Both the position numbers and the translations under genes were made by a program. The notes beneath the pieces were generated by a model. The model worked only from the letters and a program-made list of their open reading frames with translations. It searched no databases and was not told where the DNA came from. Shown here piece after piece: positions 1 through 7,618 of a DNA stretch of 64,000 bases; the stretch's first letter is position 1, and each line of letters opens with the position of its first letter. The stretch is from CAZMVY01 sp964617875 (GTDB taxonomy: Bacteria; Planctomycetota; Phycisphaerae; UBA1845; PWPN01). Location of the stretch: the NCBI GenBank assembly GCA_964617875.1, contig CAZUAI010000021.1, forward strand, positions 1 to 64,000, written 5' to 3'.

Positions 1-1644
1 TCCGTACGATCTTCGCTCGTGCGAGGTGCGGATTATGCAACTTGGGGGTTCACCCGCGGGTTCGTGGTCACCGGCTGGCCGGCTCCGGCGATCCCCGTCG
101 CGTCGGCGCCCGTCGTGGTGCGGGCGTTGATCGAAGGCGGTACGCAAGTCGTCGTCACGGGCATCCGCTGGGACAGCACGCAGGTGGACCTGTACAAGAA
201 CGGCACGACGCTCGTGGCGAGCATGCCGGTCCCGGCCCCGTTCACCACGACGGTGACGTTCAGCGGATTGAGCCCGTTCGTGGTGGGTGATTACTACACG
301 GCCCGGCAGACGGGCCCCGGGGGCACGAGCGCGGCGTCGTTCCGCAAGGCGTGCGTGCAGCCCGCCGTGCTGAGCATCCCCCCGGCCGCCGTCGTGCCGC
401 CCGGTTCCGGCTTCGAGGGCGCGACGTGGAGCCCGTACTGGGTGTCGAACCTGTCGCTGAGCCCGGACCAGAACCATACGGCCGGCGGGGCCCAGTGCGC
501 CAAGGAGGCGGCGAGCACCTTCGACCAGGAGGCGTATACCGACCTCACGCCGACGGCCGCGGAGTGGGACAAGCCGATTGTGCTGACGTACTGGCTCTAC
601 GTCGATCCCGCCTCCACCAACCAGACGCACTACGTCCGCCTCTGGGACTTCACGGGGAACGGCTACGGCGACGGAACGGTGGCGTACGAGTTCACGGTCG
701 GCGTGGCCAGCGATGAATCCGTGTACACCAACGGATCGCACGCCTGCACGGGCTGCAACCCGCAGTACTATCAGTACCGGTTCGTCCAGAGCGGCAGCGG
801 CGGCATCGCCAACCTGAAGACCTCGTACATGGGCGATCCCTGGGAGCCGCTCCGCGACACGGTCGCGGGCTGGCACAAGATGCAGATCAAGCTGGGCACC
901 GGGTTGCGAATCTACCAGGAGACCGGCGTGACCGACGGCCCGTACGCCTATTTCTACGCGGACGGCCTGCTCGGCCACTGCGACTACCCGGCCACGCTGC
1001 CGAACATCGACTCGGTGACGGTCGGCAGCAAATACAGCGATGCGCTGCCGGGATACTACGACGACCTGTCGATCGCCAAGGTGGACGACGTGGCCCCGAC
1101 GCTGCCCGCCGCCATGACGATCAACGCGCAGGAAGGCCGGGCGATCACACCGTACGACGTGGTCGGCACGGACGCCAACGACCCGGACTGGCTGCTGCTC
1201 GAACTGGTGAGCGGTTCGCTCCCGGCAGGGCTCGAGGCTTCGGCCGATTACGCCTACGGGCCCAACACCGGCGTAAAGATCACGATCAGCGGCACGCCCG
1301 AAGCGGGCACGGCCGCCGGAAGTCCGTACATTCTGGAGTACCAGGTCTCGGATGAACGGGGCGCGATCATTTCCGGGACGACGGGCACGCTGACGATCAA
1401 CGTCTCGATCGCCTGCCACACGCCGCCGCAGGACCTGGACGGCGACAACGATGTGGACCTGTCCGATTTTTCGACCTTTTCGGCGTGCTTCAACGGACCG
1501 AACCGCCCGTGGGCGGGGCCGCCGATCCCCCAGGAGGACTGCGCGTGCCTTGACGCCGACAAGGATCTCGATGTCGATCTGAGCGATTTCAGCGCTCTGT
1601 CGGGGTGCTTCAATGGTCCGAACCGCGCGCCGGCCTGTCCGTAG
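1..1644 (+). CDS. Secreted multidomain protein with dockerin-like C-terminus (5' partial)
   Basis: The reading frame is open from the first base of the window, so the start and any signal peptide lie upstream; the GTG at 19 is only an internal codon. About 540 residues are visible. Residues 130-350 form a beta-rich segment resembling a LamG/concanavalin-type domain. Residues 360-460 look like a putative Ig-like (He_PIG) domain, with the typical run SGSLPAGL. The tail holds two Asp-rich, EF-hand-like repeats, DLDGDNDVDLSDF and DADKDLDVDLSDF, each followed by a C-F-N-G-P-N-R stretch. This paired motif is common in secreted planctomycete proteins and resembles dockerins. The function is probably extracellular binding or surface attachment; no catalytic residues are recognisable. 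The frame ends at a TAG at 1642-1644. Confidence 0.75.
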   Translation, partial: SVRSSLVRGADYATWGFTRGFVVTGWPAPAIPVASAPVVVRALIEGGTQVVVTGIRWDSTQVDLYKNGTTLVASMPVPAPFTTTVTFSGLSPFVVGDYYTARQTGPGGTSAASFRKACVQPAVLSIPPAAVVPPGSGFEGATWSPYWVSNLSLSPDQNHTAGGAQCAKEAASTFDQEAYTDLTPTAAEWDKPIVLTYWLYVDPASTNQTHYVRLWDFTGNGYGDGTVAYEFTVGVASDESVYTNGSHACTGCNPQYYQYRFVQSGSGGIANLKTSYMGDPWEPLRDTVAGWHKMQIKLGTGLRIYQETGVTDGPYAYFYADGLLGHCDYPATLPNIDSVTVGSKYSDALPGYYDDLSIAKVDDVAPTLPAAMTINAQEGRAITPYDVVGTDANDPDWLLLELVSGSLPAGLEASADYAYGPNTGVKITISGTPEAGTAAGSPYILEYQVSDERGAIISGTTGTLTINVSIACHTPPQDLDGDNDVDLSDFSTFSACFNGPNRPWAGPPIPQEDCACLDADKDLDVDLSDFSALSGCFNGPNRAPACP

Positions 1645-1669
1645 CGGTGCGCGTCTGAGCAGCGGCCGG

Positions 1670-1688
1670 CGTCGGCGCGTCGCCGACG
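1670..1688. terminator. Small hairpin between two secreted-protein genes
   Basis: CGTCGGCG (1670-1677) and CGCCGACG (1681-1688) form a perfect 8-bp stem with a 3-base loop, 26 bases after the stop of the first gene. No T-tract follows, so rho-independent termination is uncertain. Confidence 0.35.
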
Positions 1689-1752
1689 GCGACCGCAGAA
1701 GCGGATTGGGCGAGGGGCCGCCCGCAGTGAAAGGCCCCAGGAGGAGTCTGGC

Positions 1753-2958
1753 ATGAACAAGAACCGTTTTCTTCTGTCGGTGGCGATGACCATCCTCGCC
1801 GGAGGGATGCCCGCCTTCGGCGCAGCGCTGTACTCCATCGGCGTGCTGGATCCGAGTTCCGGAACCACCGCCTACAGCGAAATCCGGGCCGTGAGTCAGG
1901 ACGGCAGTTATGTCGTCGGCACGAGCCGCGCGCCGGGCGGGACGGTCCGCGTACCGGTCGTCTGGTCGTCGTCGTCGGGGCTGGTGGCGTTGCCCAACCC
2001 CAGCGGGGCCAACAGCATCGGCATCGGTGTCTCCGTCGGCGTCGGCTCGAACACCGGGAACATCATCATTGCCGGTCTGCACGAGGGCAATCTCACCCAG
2101 CGGTATTACAAGGCGTCATTGTCCAATCTGGCCGGCGGTTCGTGGGTTGACTGCGCCTCGGCGGGAGGACTGGGCACCTCGGACATGCGCGGGGGCTCCT
2201 ACAACGACCTGCGCAGCGTCCCCGGCGGGGACGGACGGTGGTACACCGCCGGCAAGAAGGCCAGCGACGGGCGCAACGCCCAGCTTCGCGGCGACCCCTT
2301 CGTCGCCTGGGACGGCACGGCCATCAACAACGTCACGAGCATCAGTGCCTATGCGGTGAGCGTGGGCAGGAGCGCCGCGAGCCCCAGCACGGCTTTCGTC
2401 GAGGGACCACAGTTTGCGTTCACCAACGTCCCGGGCAGCAGCGGCGTCCGCTGCGACGGCATCGGGATTTCCACCAGTTTCGGAAAGGCCACGGATTTCA
2501 ACAACCAGTGGGTCTGCGGGCAGATCCAGTCATACAACAACAATACGCAGATGCAGGGCTTCCGCTGGATGCGTGGCGACGCGGCCCTGACACCCCTGGG
2601 GACGCTGCCGGGCCATACGAGCAGCTGCGCCTACACGGTGGCGGACAACGGCGTGACCGCCGGGAGGTCCTTCATCTCCGGCGGTGAGACGGCCGTGGTG
2701 TGGGACACCAGCGGCACGTGGGACACCACGGGAGCCGCGGTGTCGATCAAGGACAAGCTCACAGCCGTCGGGGTTGACACCAGCATGTGGTCGTCGCTGG
2801 TGCGGGTGTATGCCGCCTCCGACGACGGCAGGGTGCTTGCCGGGATCGGCATCTGGGCGGCCGACAGCAGCACGCGAGGCTTCGTGGCGGTCATCCCCGA
2901 GCCGACGACCCTGTTGTTGCTGGCGGCGGGCGGCCTGCTGATGCGGCGCCGTCACTGA
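1753..2958 (+). CDS. PEP-CTERM sorted extracellular protein with HAF-like repeats
   Basis: This is a 401-residue secreted protein. An N-terminal signal peptide (about residues 1-23, hydrophobic LLSVAMTILAGG) is followed by a repetitive beta-rich body with motifs such as VVWSSSSGLVALP and PLGTLPGHTSSCAYTVADN. These resemble the HAF repeats of extracellular beta-propeller-like proteins. The C-terminus is a textbook PEP-CTERM signal: IPEPTTLLLLAAGG, a hydrophobic helix, then MRRRH. Such proteins are recognised by an exosortase/PEP-CTERM system and end up in the envelope or extracellular matrix. The start has a strong ribosome site (AGGAGGAG) 6 bases upstream. No enzymatic motif is visible. Confidence 0.85.
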   Translation: MNKNRFLLSVAMTILAGGMPAFGAALYSIGVLDPSSGTTAYSEIRAVSQDGSYVVGTSRAPGGTVRVPVVWSSSSGLVALPNPSGANSIGIGVSVGVGSNTGNIIIAGLHEGNLTQRYYKASLSNLAGGSWVDCASAGGLGTSDMRGGSYNDLRSVPGGDGRWYTAGKKASDGRNAQLRGDPFVAWDGTAINNVTSISAYAVSVGRSAASPSTAFVEGPQFAFTNVPGSSGVRCDGIGISTSFGKATDFNNQWVCGQIQSYNNNTQMQGFRWMRGDAALTPLGTLPGHTSSCAYTVADNGVTAGRSFISGGETAVVWDTSGTWDTTGAAVSIKDKLTAVGVDTSMWSSLVRVYAASDDGRVLAGIGIWAADSSTRGFVAVIPEPTTLLLLAAGGLLMRRRH

Positions 2959-2981
2959 GCGACCTGCAACGTGGCTCACGA

Positions 2982-3010
2982 GCAAGCCCCGGCGCAGCGC
3001 CGGGGCTTGC
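2982..3010. terminator. Bidirectional terminator-like hairpin
   Basis: GCAAGCCCCGGCG (2982-2994) and CGCCGGGGCTTGC (2998-3010) make a perfect 13-bp stem with a 3-base loop. It lies between two convergent genes, 24 bases after the PEP-CTERM gene and 38 bases beyond the arsC stop, which is where a two-way terminator would sit. There is no T-run on either side. Confidence 0.6.
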
Positions 3011-3048
3011 CGGGGCCGCGGTAACACGTGAAAGACGAGGGGTTTTCG

Positions 3049-3540
3049 TCATGCGCCGGCAAGTTCGTTGAGGCGGGACCGGATCTCATCCGGGGCGACC
3101 TCCGCGAACGGAATGTTCATCATCGCCAGCAATCGGCGGCGGATTTCCTGTGCGACGGAGATGGCCATGTCCAGCCGTTCGGGCGGCGTGCCCGGGTGGA
3201 ACGACGGATCGGGCAGCGGCCAGTGAACCTGAACGGGCGTGCCGGGCCAGACGGGACAGGGCGTCGCGGCGGCGTTGTCGCAGAGCGTAATGACGACGTC
3301 CAGCTCCCGGTCGGCGAACTCGTGCCAGCTCTTGGATCGCAAGCCCTCGGCGGGGATGCCGAGGTGCTGCAGGGCCTCCCTCGCGAGCGTGGAGACGAAC
3401 CCGGCAGGGTGCGAGCCGGCGCTGAAGGCCTCGAACCGTCCGCCGCCGAGGTGACGCAGCAGGGCCTCGGCCATCTGCGAACGGCAGGCGTTGCCGGTAC
3501 AAAGAAACAGGACGCGGGTCTTGCGGCCACTCGGCTCCAT
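3049..3540 (-). CDS. arsC: Arsenate reductase, low-molecular-weight phosphatase type
   Basis: This 163-residue cytoplasmic enzyme reduces arsenate to arsenite, normally using thioredoxin. The catalytic CX5R loop is present near the N-terminus as CTGNACRS within LFLCTGNACRSQMAEALL. The second redox cysteine pair lies in ITLCDNAAATPCPVWP, and the phosphatase-fold aspartate is in PLPDPS. Length is close to the family norm (130-150). The ATG at 3540 is chosen because homology begins there; the open frame upstream to 3675 encodes low-complexity residues. No ars repressor or efflux gene is adjacent, so this is a solitary arsC. A -10-like TACAAT (3548-3553, minus strand) ends 7 bases before the ATG, which would give a nearly leaderless transcript. 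A general protein-tyrosine phosphatase is the alternative, but the paired cysteines favour ArsC. Confidence 0.85.
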   Translation of the reverse strand: MEPSGRKTRVLFLCTGNACRSQMAEALLRHLGGGRFEAFSAGSHPAGFVSTLAREALQHLGIPAEGLRSKSWHEFADRELDVVITLCDNAAATPCPVWPGTPVQVHWPLPDPSFHPGTPPERLDMAISVAQEIRRRLLAMMNIPFAEVAPDEIRSRLNELAGA

Positions 3541-3547
3541 CGCCGCG

Positions 3548-3553
3548 ATTGTA
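3548..3553 (-). promoter_or_regulatory. Putative -10 box of arsC (leaderless)
   Basis: On the minus strand TACAAT is followed by seven bases and then the arsC ATG. A weak -35 (TTCACG) lies 18 bases further upstream. Transcription would start at or one base before the start codon. Confidence 0.4.
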
Positions 3554-3740
3554 ATCCGGCAGCGGCCGGTGCGTGAAGGGGTTGACCGGAGGAATTCGCG
3601 CCCCACCTCGGAAGCGGCGGGCACCCGCTCTGTCGCCCCGCTGGGCCGTGCTTTCGCCGGGAGTATCGCGGCCACGATTGGGTTGCGGGCGAAGCCTTCG
3701 CTGAGCTTTCCCGCTTTTTCGTTTTTCCGCTTTTCCGGCG

Positions 3741-5363
3741 TCAGGCCTTCCGCCAGCCCGGCCCGCGGACGACGCGGCCCGGCGTTGCCCCGGTGTGGTC
3801 GCCGTCGCGGATCACCGGAACGCCGTTGACGAGGACGTGCCGCACGCCCGTCGCGTACTGGTGGGGCCGGTCGAACGTGGCGTTCTCACGGATCGTCGCC
3901 GGGTCGAACACGACCACGTCGGCGAAGCAGTCCGGGGCCAGCCGGCCCCGCTGCCGGATCCCGAGGTTCGCGGCGGGAAACGATGTCAGCCGGCGGATCG
4001 CCTCCTCGAGCGGGATGATCCCCTCGTCGCGGACATACCTGCCCAGCAGCCGGGCAAAGCTGCCGTACGTCCGCGGGTGCCGGTTCCGCCGGAGAAACAC
4101 GCCCTCGGCCGAGATCGAGCCGCCGTCCGAACAGAAGCTCATCCACGGCAGGCGGATCTGACGGCGGACGTTGTCCTCCGACATCGAGAAGAACACCGAC
4201 TGCACGCGGCTGTCGTCCTCGATGACCAGGTCCATCGCCGTCTCCTCCGGCGGCGTACCGCGAAGGGCCGCCACCTCGGCCAGCGATTTGCCGGTCAGGT
4301 GCCGCAGCCGCTCCTGCCGGAACCCGACCAGCAGGATGCCCTCCGCACCGCCGGACGAGATCCAGCCGTTGTCCCAGGTGGTGCCGGGCTCGTTCATCTC
4401 CTTCCTGACGCGGGCGCGGATCGCCGGATCCCTGAGCCGCTCGACCCACGCCCGGTGGCCGCCCTCCTGCACCCACGGCGGCATGATGGAATCGAGCCCG
4501 GTCGAGCTGGCGTGGTAGGTGTACATGTCGGCGGTGATGCGCAACCCGTCGCGCCGGGCCTGCTCGATCCGCTCGATCAGGGCGTCGAGCTTGCCCCAGT
4601 TCGCCCGGCCCGACGCCTTGAGATGGTAGACCTCGGCCGCGACGCCGGCCTCACGGGCGATCCTGAGGAACTCGTCGAAGGCCTCGAGCAGACGGTCGGC
4701 CTCGTTGCGGATGTGCGAGATGTACATTCCGCCATACTCGGCCGCGGCCTTCGCCAGGGCGATCAGTTCGTGCGTGTCGGCGTAGGCCGCGGGCGCGTAG
4801 ATCAGCGACGAGGCAACGCCCATCGCGCCTTCCTCCATCGCCTGCCGCACGAGCCGGCACATGCGGTCCAGCTCGTCCGGCGTCGGGGGGCGGTCGGCGT
4901 AACCGATCTCGTGGATCCGCACCGTCGTCGCGCCGACGAACGACGCCACGTTCGTCGAAACCCCGCGACGCACGAGGCAGTCGAGGTGCTCGCCGAGGGT
5001 CGTCCAGCCGATCTCGTACCGGATGTCGTCCTGGCGCTCGAGGTCCTCGGCCTTCATCGCGTCGTTCCAGGGGCCCATCGACGTGCCTTCGCCCATCACC
5101 TCGAGCGTGACGCCCTGGCGAATGTCGCTCTGCGACCGGCCGTCGAAGAGCAGGTCGTCGGCGGCCCAGCTCAGCATGTTGATGAACCCGGGGGCAACGG
5201 CAAGCCCGGACGCGTCGATTTCGGCCGCGCCGCGCGCCGAACCGGCAACGCCGACGAGCGTGATGCGGTCGCCGGTGACGCCGACATCGCCCGCACGGCC
5301 GGGCGCGCCCGTGCCGTCGTATACGGTTCCGCCGCGGATCAGCACGTCATATTCGTTCGTCAT
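3741..5363 (-). CDS. N-acyl-D-amino-acid deacylase / D-aminoacylase family amidohydrolase
   Basis: This 540-residue metal-dependent amidohydrolase probably removes acyl groups from N-acyl-D-amino acids or related D-amino-acid derivatives. It begins with the family signature YDVLIRGGTVYDGTGAP and has the first-strand region GLAVAPGFINMLSW, where many relatives have D-x-H-x-H, so the first metal ligands look altered. It contains YISHIRNEADRLLEA (the HxRxE region), the carboxyl-Lys/Cys-type metal region EVYHLKASG, and the late FCSDGGSI and RRLTSFPAANLGI segments. The start at 5363 has GAGGTG about 8 bases upstream. It lies downstream of the OPT transporter on the same strand (151-bp gap), so uptake of peptides followed by deacylation is a plausible unit. 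Another amidohydrolase specificity, such as dihydroorotase-like, cannot be excluded. Confidence 0.8.
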   Translation of the reverse strand: MTNEYDVLIRGGTVYDGTGAPGRAGDVGVTGDRITLVGVAGSARGAAEIDASGLAVAPGFINMLSWAADDLLFDGRSQSDIRQGVTLEVMGEGTSMGPWNDAMKAEDLERQDDIRYEIGWTTLGEHLDCLVRRGVSTNVASFVGATTVRIHEIGYADRPPTPDELDRMCRLVRQAMEEGAMGVASSLIYAPAAYADTHELIALAKAAAEYGGMYISHIRNEADRLLEAFDEFLRIAREAGVAAEVYHLKASGRANWGKLDALIERIEQARRDGLRITADMYTYHASSTGLDSIMPPWVQEGGHRAWVERLRDPAIRARVRKEMNEPGTTWDNGWISSGGAEGILLVGFRQERLRHLTGKSLAEVAALRGTPPEETAMDLVIEDDSRVQSVFFSMSEDNVRRQIRLPWMSFCSDGGSISAEGVFLRRNRHPRTYGSFARLLGRYVRDEGIIPLEEAIRRLTSFPAANLGIRQRGRLAPDCFADVVVFDPATIRENATFDRPHQYATGVRHVLVNGVPVIRDGDHTGATPGRVVRGPGWRKA

Positions 5364-5407
5364 GAAACGCACCTCGTTGCGGCACAGGCATTCCGTCTGC
5401 ACCGGTT

Positions 5408-5498
5408 GCAGGCCGGAAGCCTGCATTACAAACACACTCGTGGCGGGGTCTTCCCGACCGCGGCGTCACGGGCAGGATGCCCGTGCCACGCGGCGTGG
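5408..5498. repeat. Three tandem short palindromes (REP-like)
   Basis: In the gap between the deacylase and transporter genes lie three stem-loops. GCAGGC-CGGAA-GCCTGC is at 5408-5424, CACGGGCA-GGA-TGCCCGTG at 5467-5485, and CCACG-CGG-CGTGG at 5486-5498. From general knowledge, palindromes of this wording recur in planctomycete intergenic regions. They could stabilise the transcript end between the two genes. Confidence 0.5.
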
Positions 5499-5514
5499 CA
5501 TCCCGCGTTCAGCC

Positions 5515-7404
5515 TTACCGGCGAAGCAACTGCGTCGCCGTCGCCAGGATCGCGATCAGGGCGGCCACGAGCGATTCGCCGGCGATGAGCCCGGAGGCGA
5601 TCGGGAAGGTATACCGCTCGGCGTGAGCCTTGGCGCGGCGGGCCCAGATCCACGCGATGACCGCGCCGATCGCGAATGAAAAACTGTTCTGGAACGGCAC
5701 GACCCACGCCAAGCCGAGCCCCATCGCCGACGGAAGGTACGGTGCGGCCTTCGGGAACACCGCGGAGAGCACGGGCAGGGCGATGCCGAGAAACGCCCCG
5801 ATCGCGATGGCGTACCGCGCGGAGACGGGCAGGGTGTGCAGGCCCTGGGTGAGCGCGTCGGCCATCGCCTTCCACATGGTGGTGGCCGGCGGCTTGAAGC
5901 GCTCGAGGGCCGCCTTGTCCGGCACCATCAGATACCAGGCGGGCACAATGGCCGCCACGCCGAACAGGACGCCGGCCCACTGGGCGAGGAACTGCCTGCG
6001 GGGGTTGGCGCCGAGCAGGTATCCGGACTTGAGGTCGGTCAGCAGATCGGCCGCGCTGCCGGCCGCCGCCGCCGTCACGCCCGCCGACATCAGGTTGATG
6101 GTCGCGTTGCCCTTCGCCAGCAGGGCGTACATCAGCTGCGTGACCTTTCCCATCGCCCCGGTCGGCGTCGTATCGGTCTCGCCGGTCGCGCGGCAGGCGA
6201 CCAGAGACAGCACGAAGGACATGGCGACCGCAATCGCGCCGAGGAGGACCGACATCTGAAACGCGAAGTAGCACAGGGCAATCGTGGCGATGCCGATCGG
6301 CACCACGCCGGCGACGACCCAGGACGCGGGAACCTCGATGCCGGCCAACCGGTCGGCCGCGGCGCTTGCTTCCTTCTTCCGGAACACGTTGAACGAACGG
6401 GCCAGCGTGCGCCACTGGAGCGCGACCGACGTCAGGCTGGAGACGACCATGATGGCCGTGCCGCCCCACAGGGCCCAACGGGTCGGCAGGCACACGCCGG
6501 GCCTGATGAGGGTCATCGCGGCCATCTTCGGATCGTGCACCAGCAGCGTCGGCACAACGACGTAGTAGAGGAGGATCGAGCCGGCCAGCATCGAGAGCGA
6601 GACGCGCAGGCCGACGAACATGCCGGCCGCGATCATCATCACGCCCGGCTCGAACCCCAGACCGACCATGTGAACCCCCGGGACGCGGCCGGGAAACGGG
6701 AGTATCTCGGGGATGTGAAGCGTCCAGGACGTGAGCGGGATCCGGGTCTGGTAGATCCGGTCGAGCACACCGATGACGCCCTCGGACGCCCGGAAGAAGC
6801 CGACAACCGCACCGCAGGCCAGCGCGAGGATGAGCGAATAGGCCTTCCGGACGGCCTCGACGCCGTGACTGTGGAGGCTTCGAAGGGTCTCGGCCGCCGC
6901 GATCCCGCTGGGGAACGGGAGCTGCTCGATGTTGATCATCTGCCGCTTGAGGGGAATCGCGAGGAACACGCCCAGCGAGGCGGTCAGGCCCGTGAAGGCC
7001 ACCACGACCGGCCAGGGCAGGTGGTGCCCGCTGATGAGCAGGAGGGAGCCGATGGCGGTGGCCACGGTTCCGCCGGTGGAGGCACCCGCGGCCGACGCCG
7101 TGGACTGCATGCAGTTGTTTTCGAGGATGGTCATCCGGCTGAGGCGGTTGCCCGAGAGGGCACGGAGCACGTTCCAGATGACATAGGACAGGACGCAGCA
7201 GGTGATCGCGACGCCGAAGCTCCAGCCGAGCTTGAGCGTCGTGTACAGGTTCGAGATGCACATGAACATCCCGAGGATGCCGCCCATAAGGAGGGCCCGA
7301 AGGCTCAACTGCCGGACCTGGTCGCCCTGGTAGACGTACTTGAGCCAGTGCAGCTCTTTTCCCTCGGGCGTGGCGTTCTCCGGCAAGGGCGGGTGCTCGT
7401 TCAT
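5515..7404 (-). CDS. OPT family oligopeptide transporter
   Basis: This 629-residue inner-membrane protein has about 14-16 hydrophobic segments and belongs to the OPT family (proton-coupled uptake of peptides or metal chelates). Typical family segments include the N-terminal SLRALLMGGILGMFMCISN, the GNRLSRMTILENN region, PFPSGIAAAETL in the first third, and the C-terminal GLGLAWVVPFQNSFSFAIGA. Length agrees with bacterial OPT proteins (600-680). The ATG at 7404 is preferred because the upstream in-frame residues are arginine/proline-rich and do not look like transporter sequence. The gene is followed by the D-aminoacylase gene, which suggests peptides or acylated amino acids as substrate; this is inferred from context only. 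Confidence 0.88.
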   Translation of the reverse strand: MNEHPPLPENATPEGKELHWLKYVYQGDQVRQLSLRALLMGGILGMFMCISNLYTTLKLGWSFGVAITCCVLSYVIWNVLRALSGNRLSRMTILENNCMQSTASAAGASTGGTVATAIGSLLLISGHHLPWPVVVAFTGLTASLGVFLAIPLKRQMINIEQLPFPSGIAAAETLRSLHSHGVEAVRKAYSLILALACGAVVGFFRASEGVIGVLDRIYQTRIPLTSWTLHIPEILPFPGRVPGVHMVGLGFEPGVMMIAAGMFVGLRVSLSMLAGSILLYYVVVPTLLVHDPKMAAMTLIRPGVCLPTRWALWGGTAIMVVSSLTSVALQWRTLARSFNVFRKKEASAAADRLAGIEVPASWVVAGVVPIGIATIALCYFAFQMSVLLGAIAVAMSFVLSLVACRATGETDTTPTGAMGKVTQLMYALLAKGNATINLMSAGVTAAAAGSAADLLTDLKSGYLLGANPRRQFLAQWAGVLFGVAAIVPAWYLMVPDKAALERFKPPATTMWKAMADALTQGLHTLPVSARYAIAIGAFLGIALPVLSAVFPKAAPYLPSAMGLGLAWVVPFQNSFSFAIGAVIAWIWARRAKAHAERYTFPIASGLIAGESLVAALIAILATATQLLRR

Positions 7405-7483
7405 GCGTCGAAGCGTACTCGGCGGGCCGGCCGCCGACAAGCCTCGGCGGGGCCTCGTGCTCCGGCGTCCGGCGGAATCGCGT

Positions 7484-7512
7484 TTCACAAGTCGCGCGGG
7501 ACTCTGTATCAT
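7484..7512 (+). promoter_or_regulatory. Candidate promoter of the hybrid kinase gene
   Basis: TTCACA (7484-7489), a 17-base spacer and TATCAT (7507-7512) match a sigma-70-type promoter, about 107 bases ahead of the kinase GTG start in the divergent intergenic region. Confidence 0.35.
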
Positions 7513-7618
7513 CGGGGCTTCTGGAGCGACTGGCCGAATCGCCGGAGGCACGGGCAGGCAGGCCGGTGTCTGGCGAACCGCTCGAGTTCGTCGGCCGCCT
7601 CGCCGAAAAGGAGCCCTC

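Noticed and set aside
7405..7618. Possible small gene in the gap before the kinase
   Set aside because: The in-frame upstream codons are Arg/Gly-rich without similarity to any domain, and the GTG at 7619 has the proper ribosome site.
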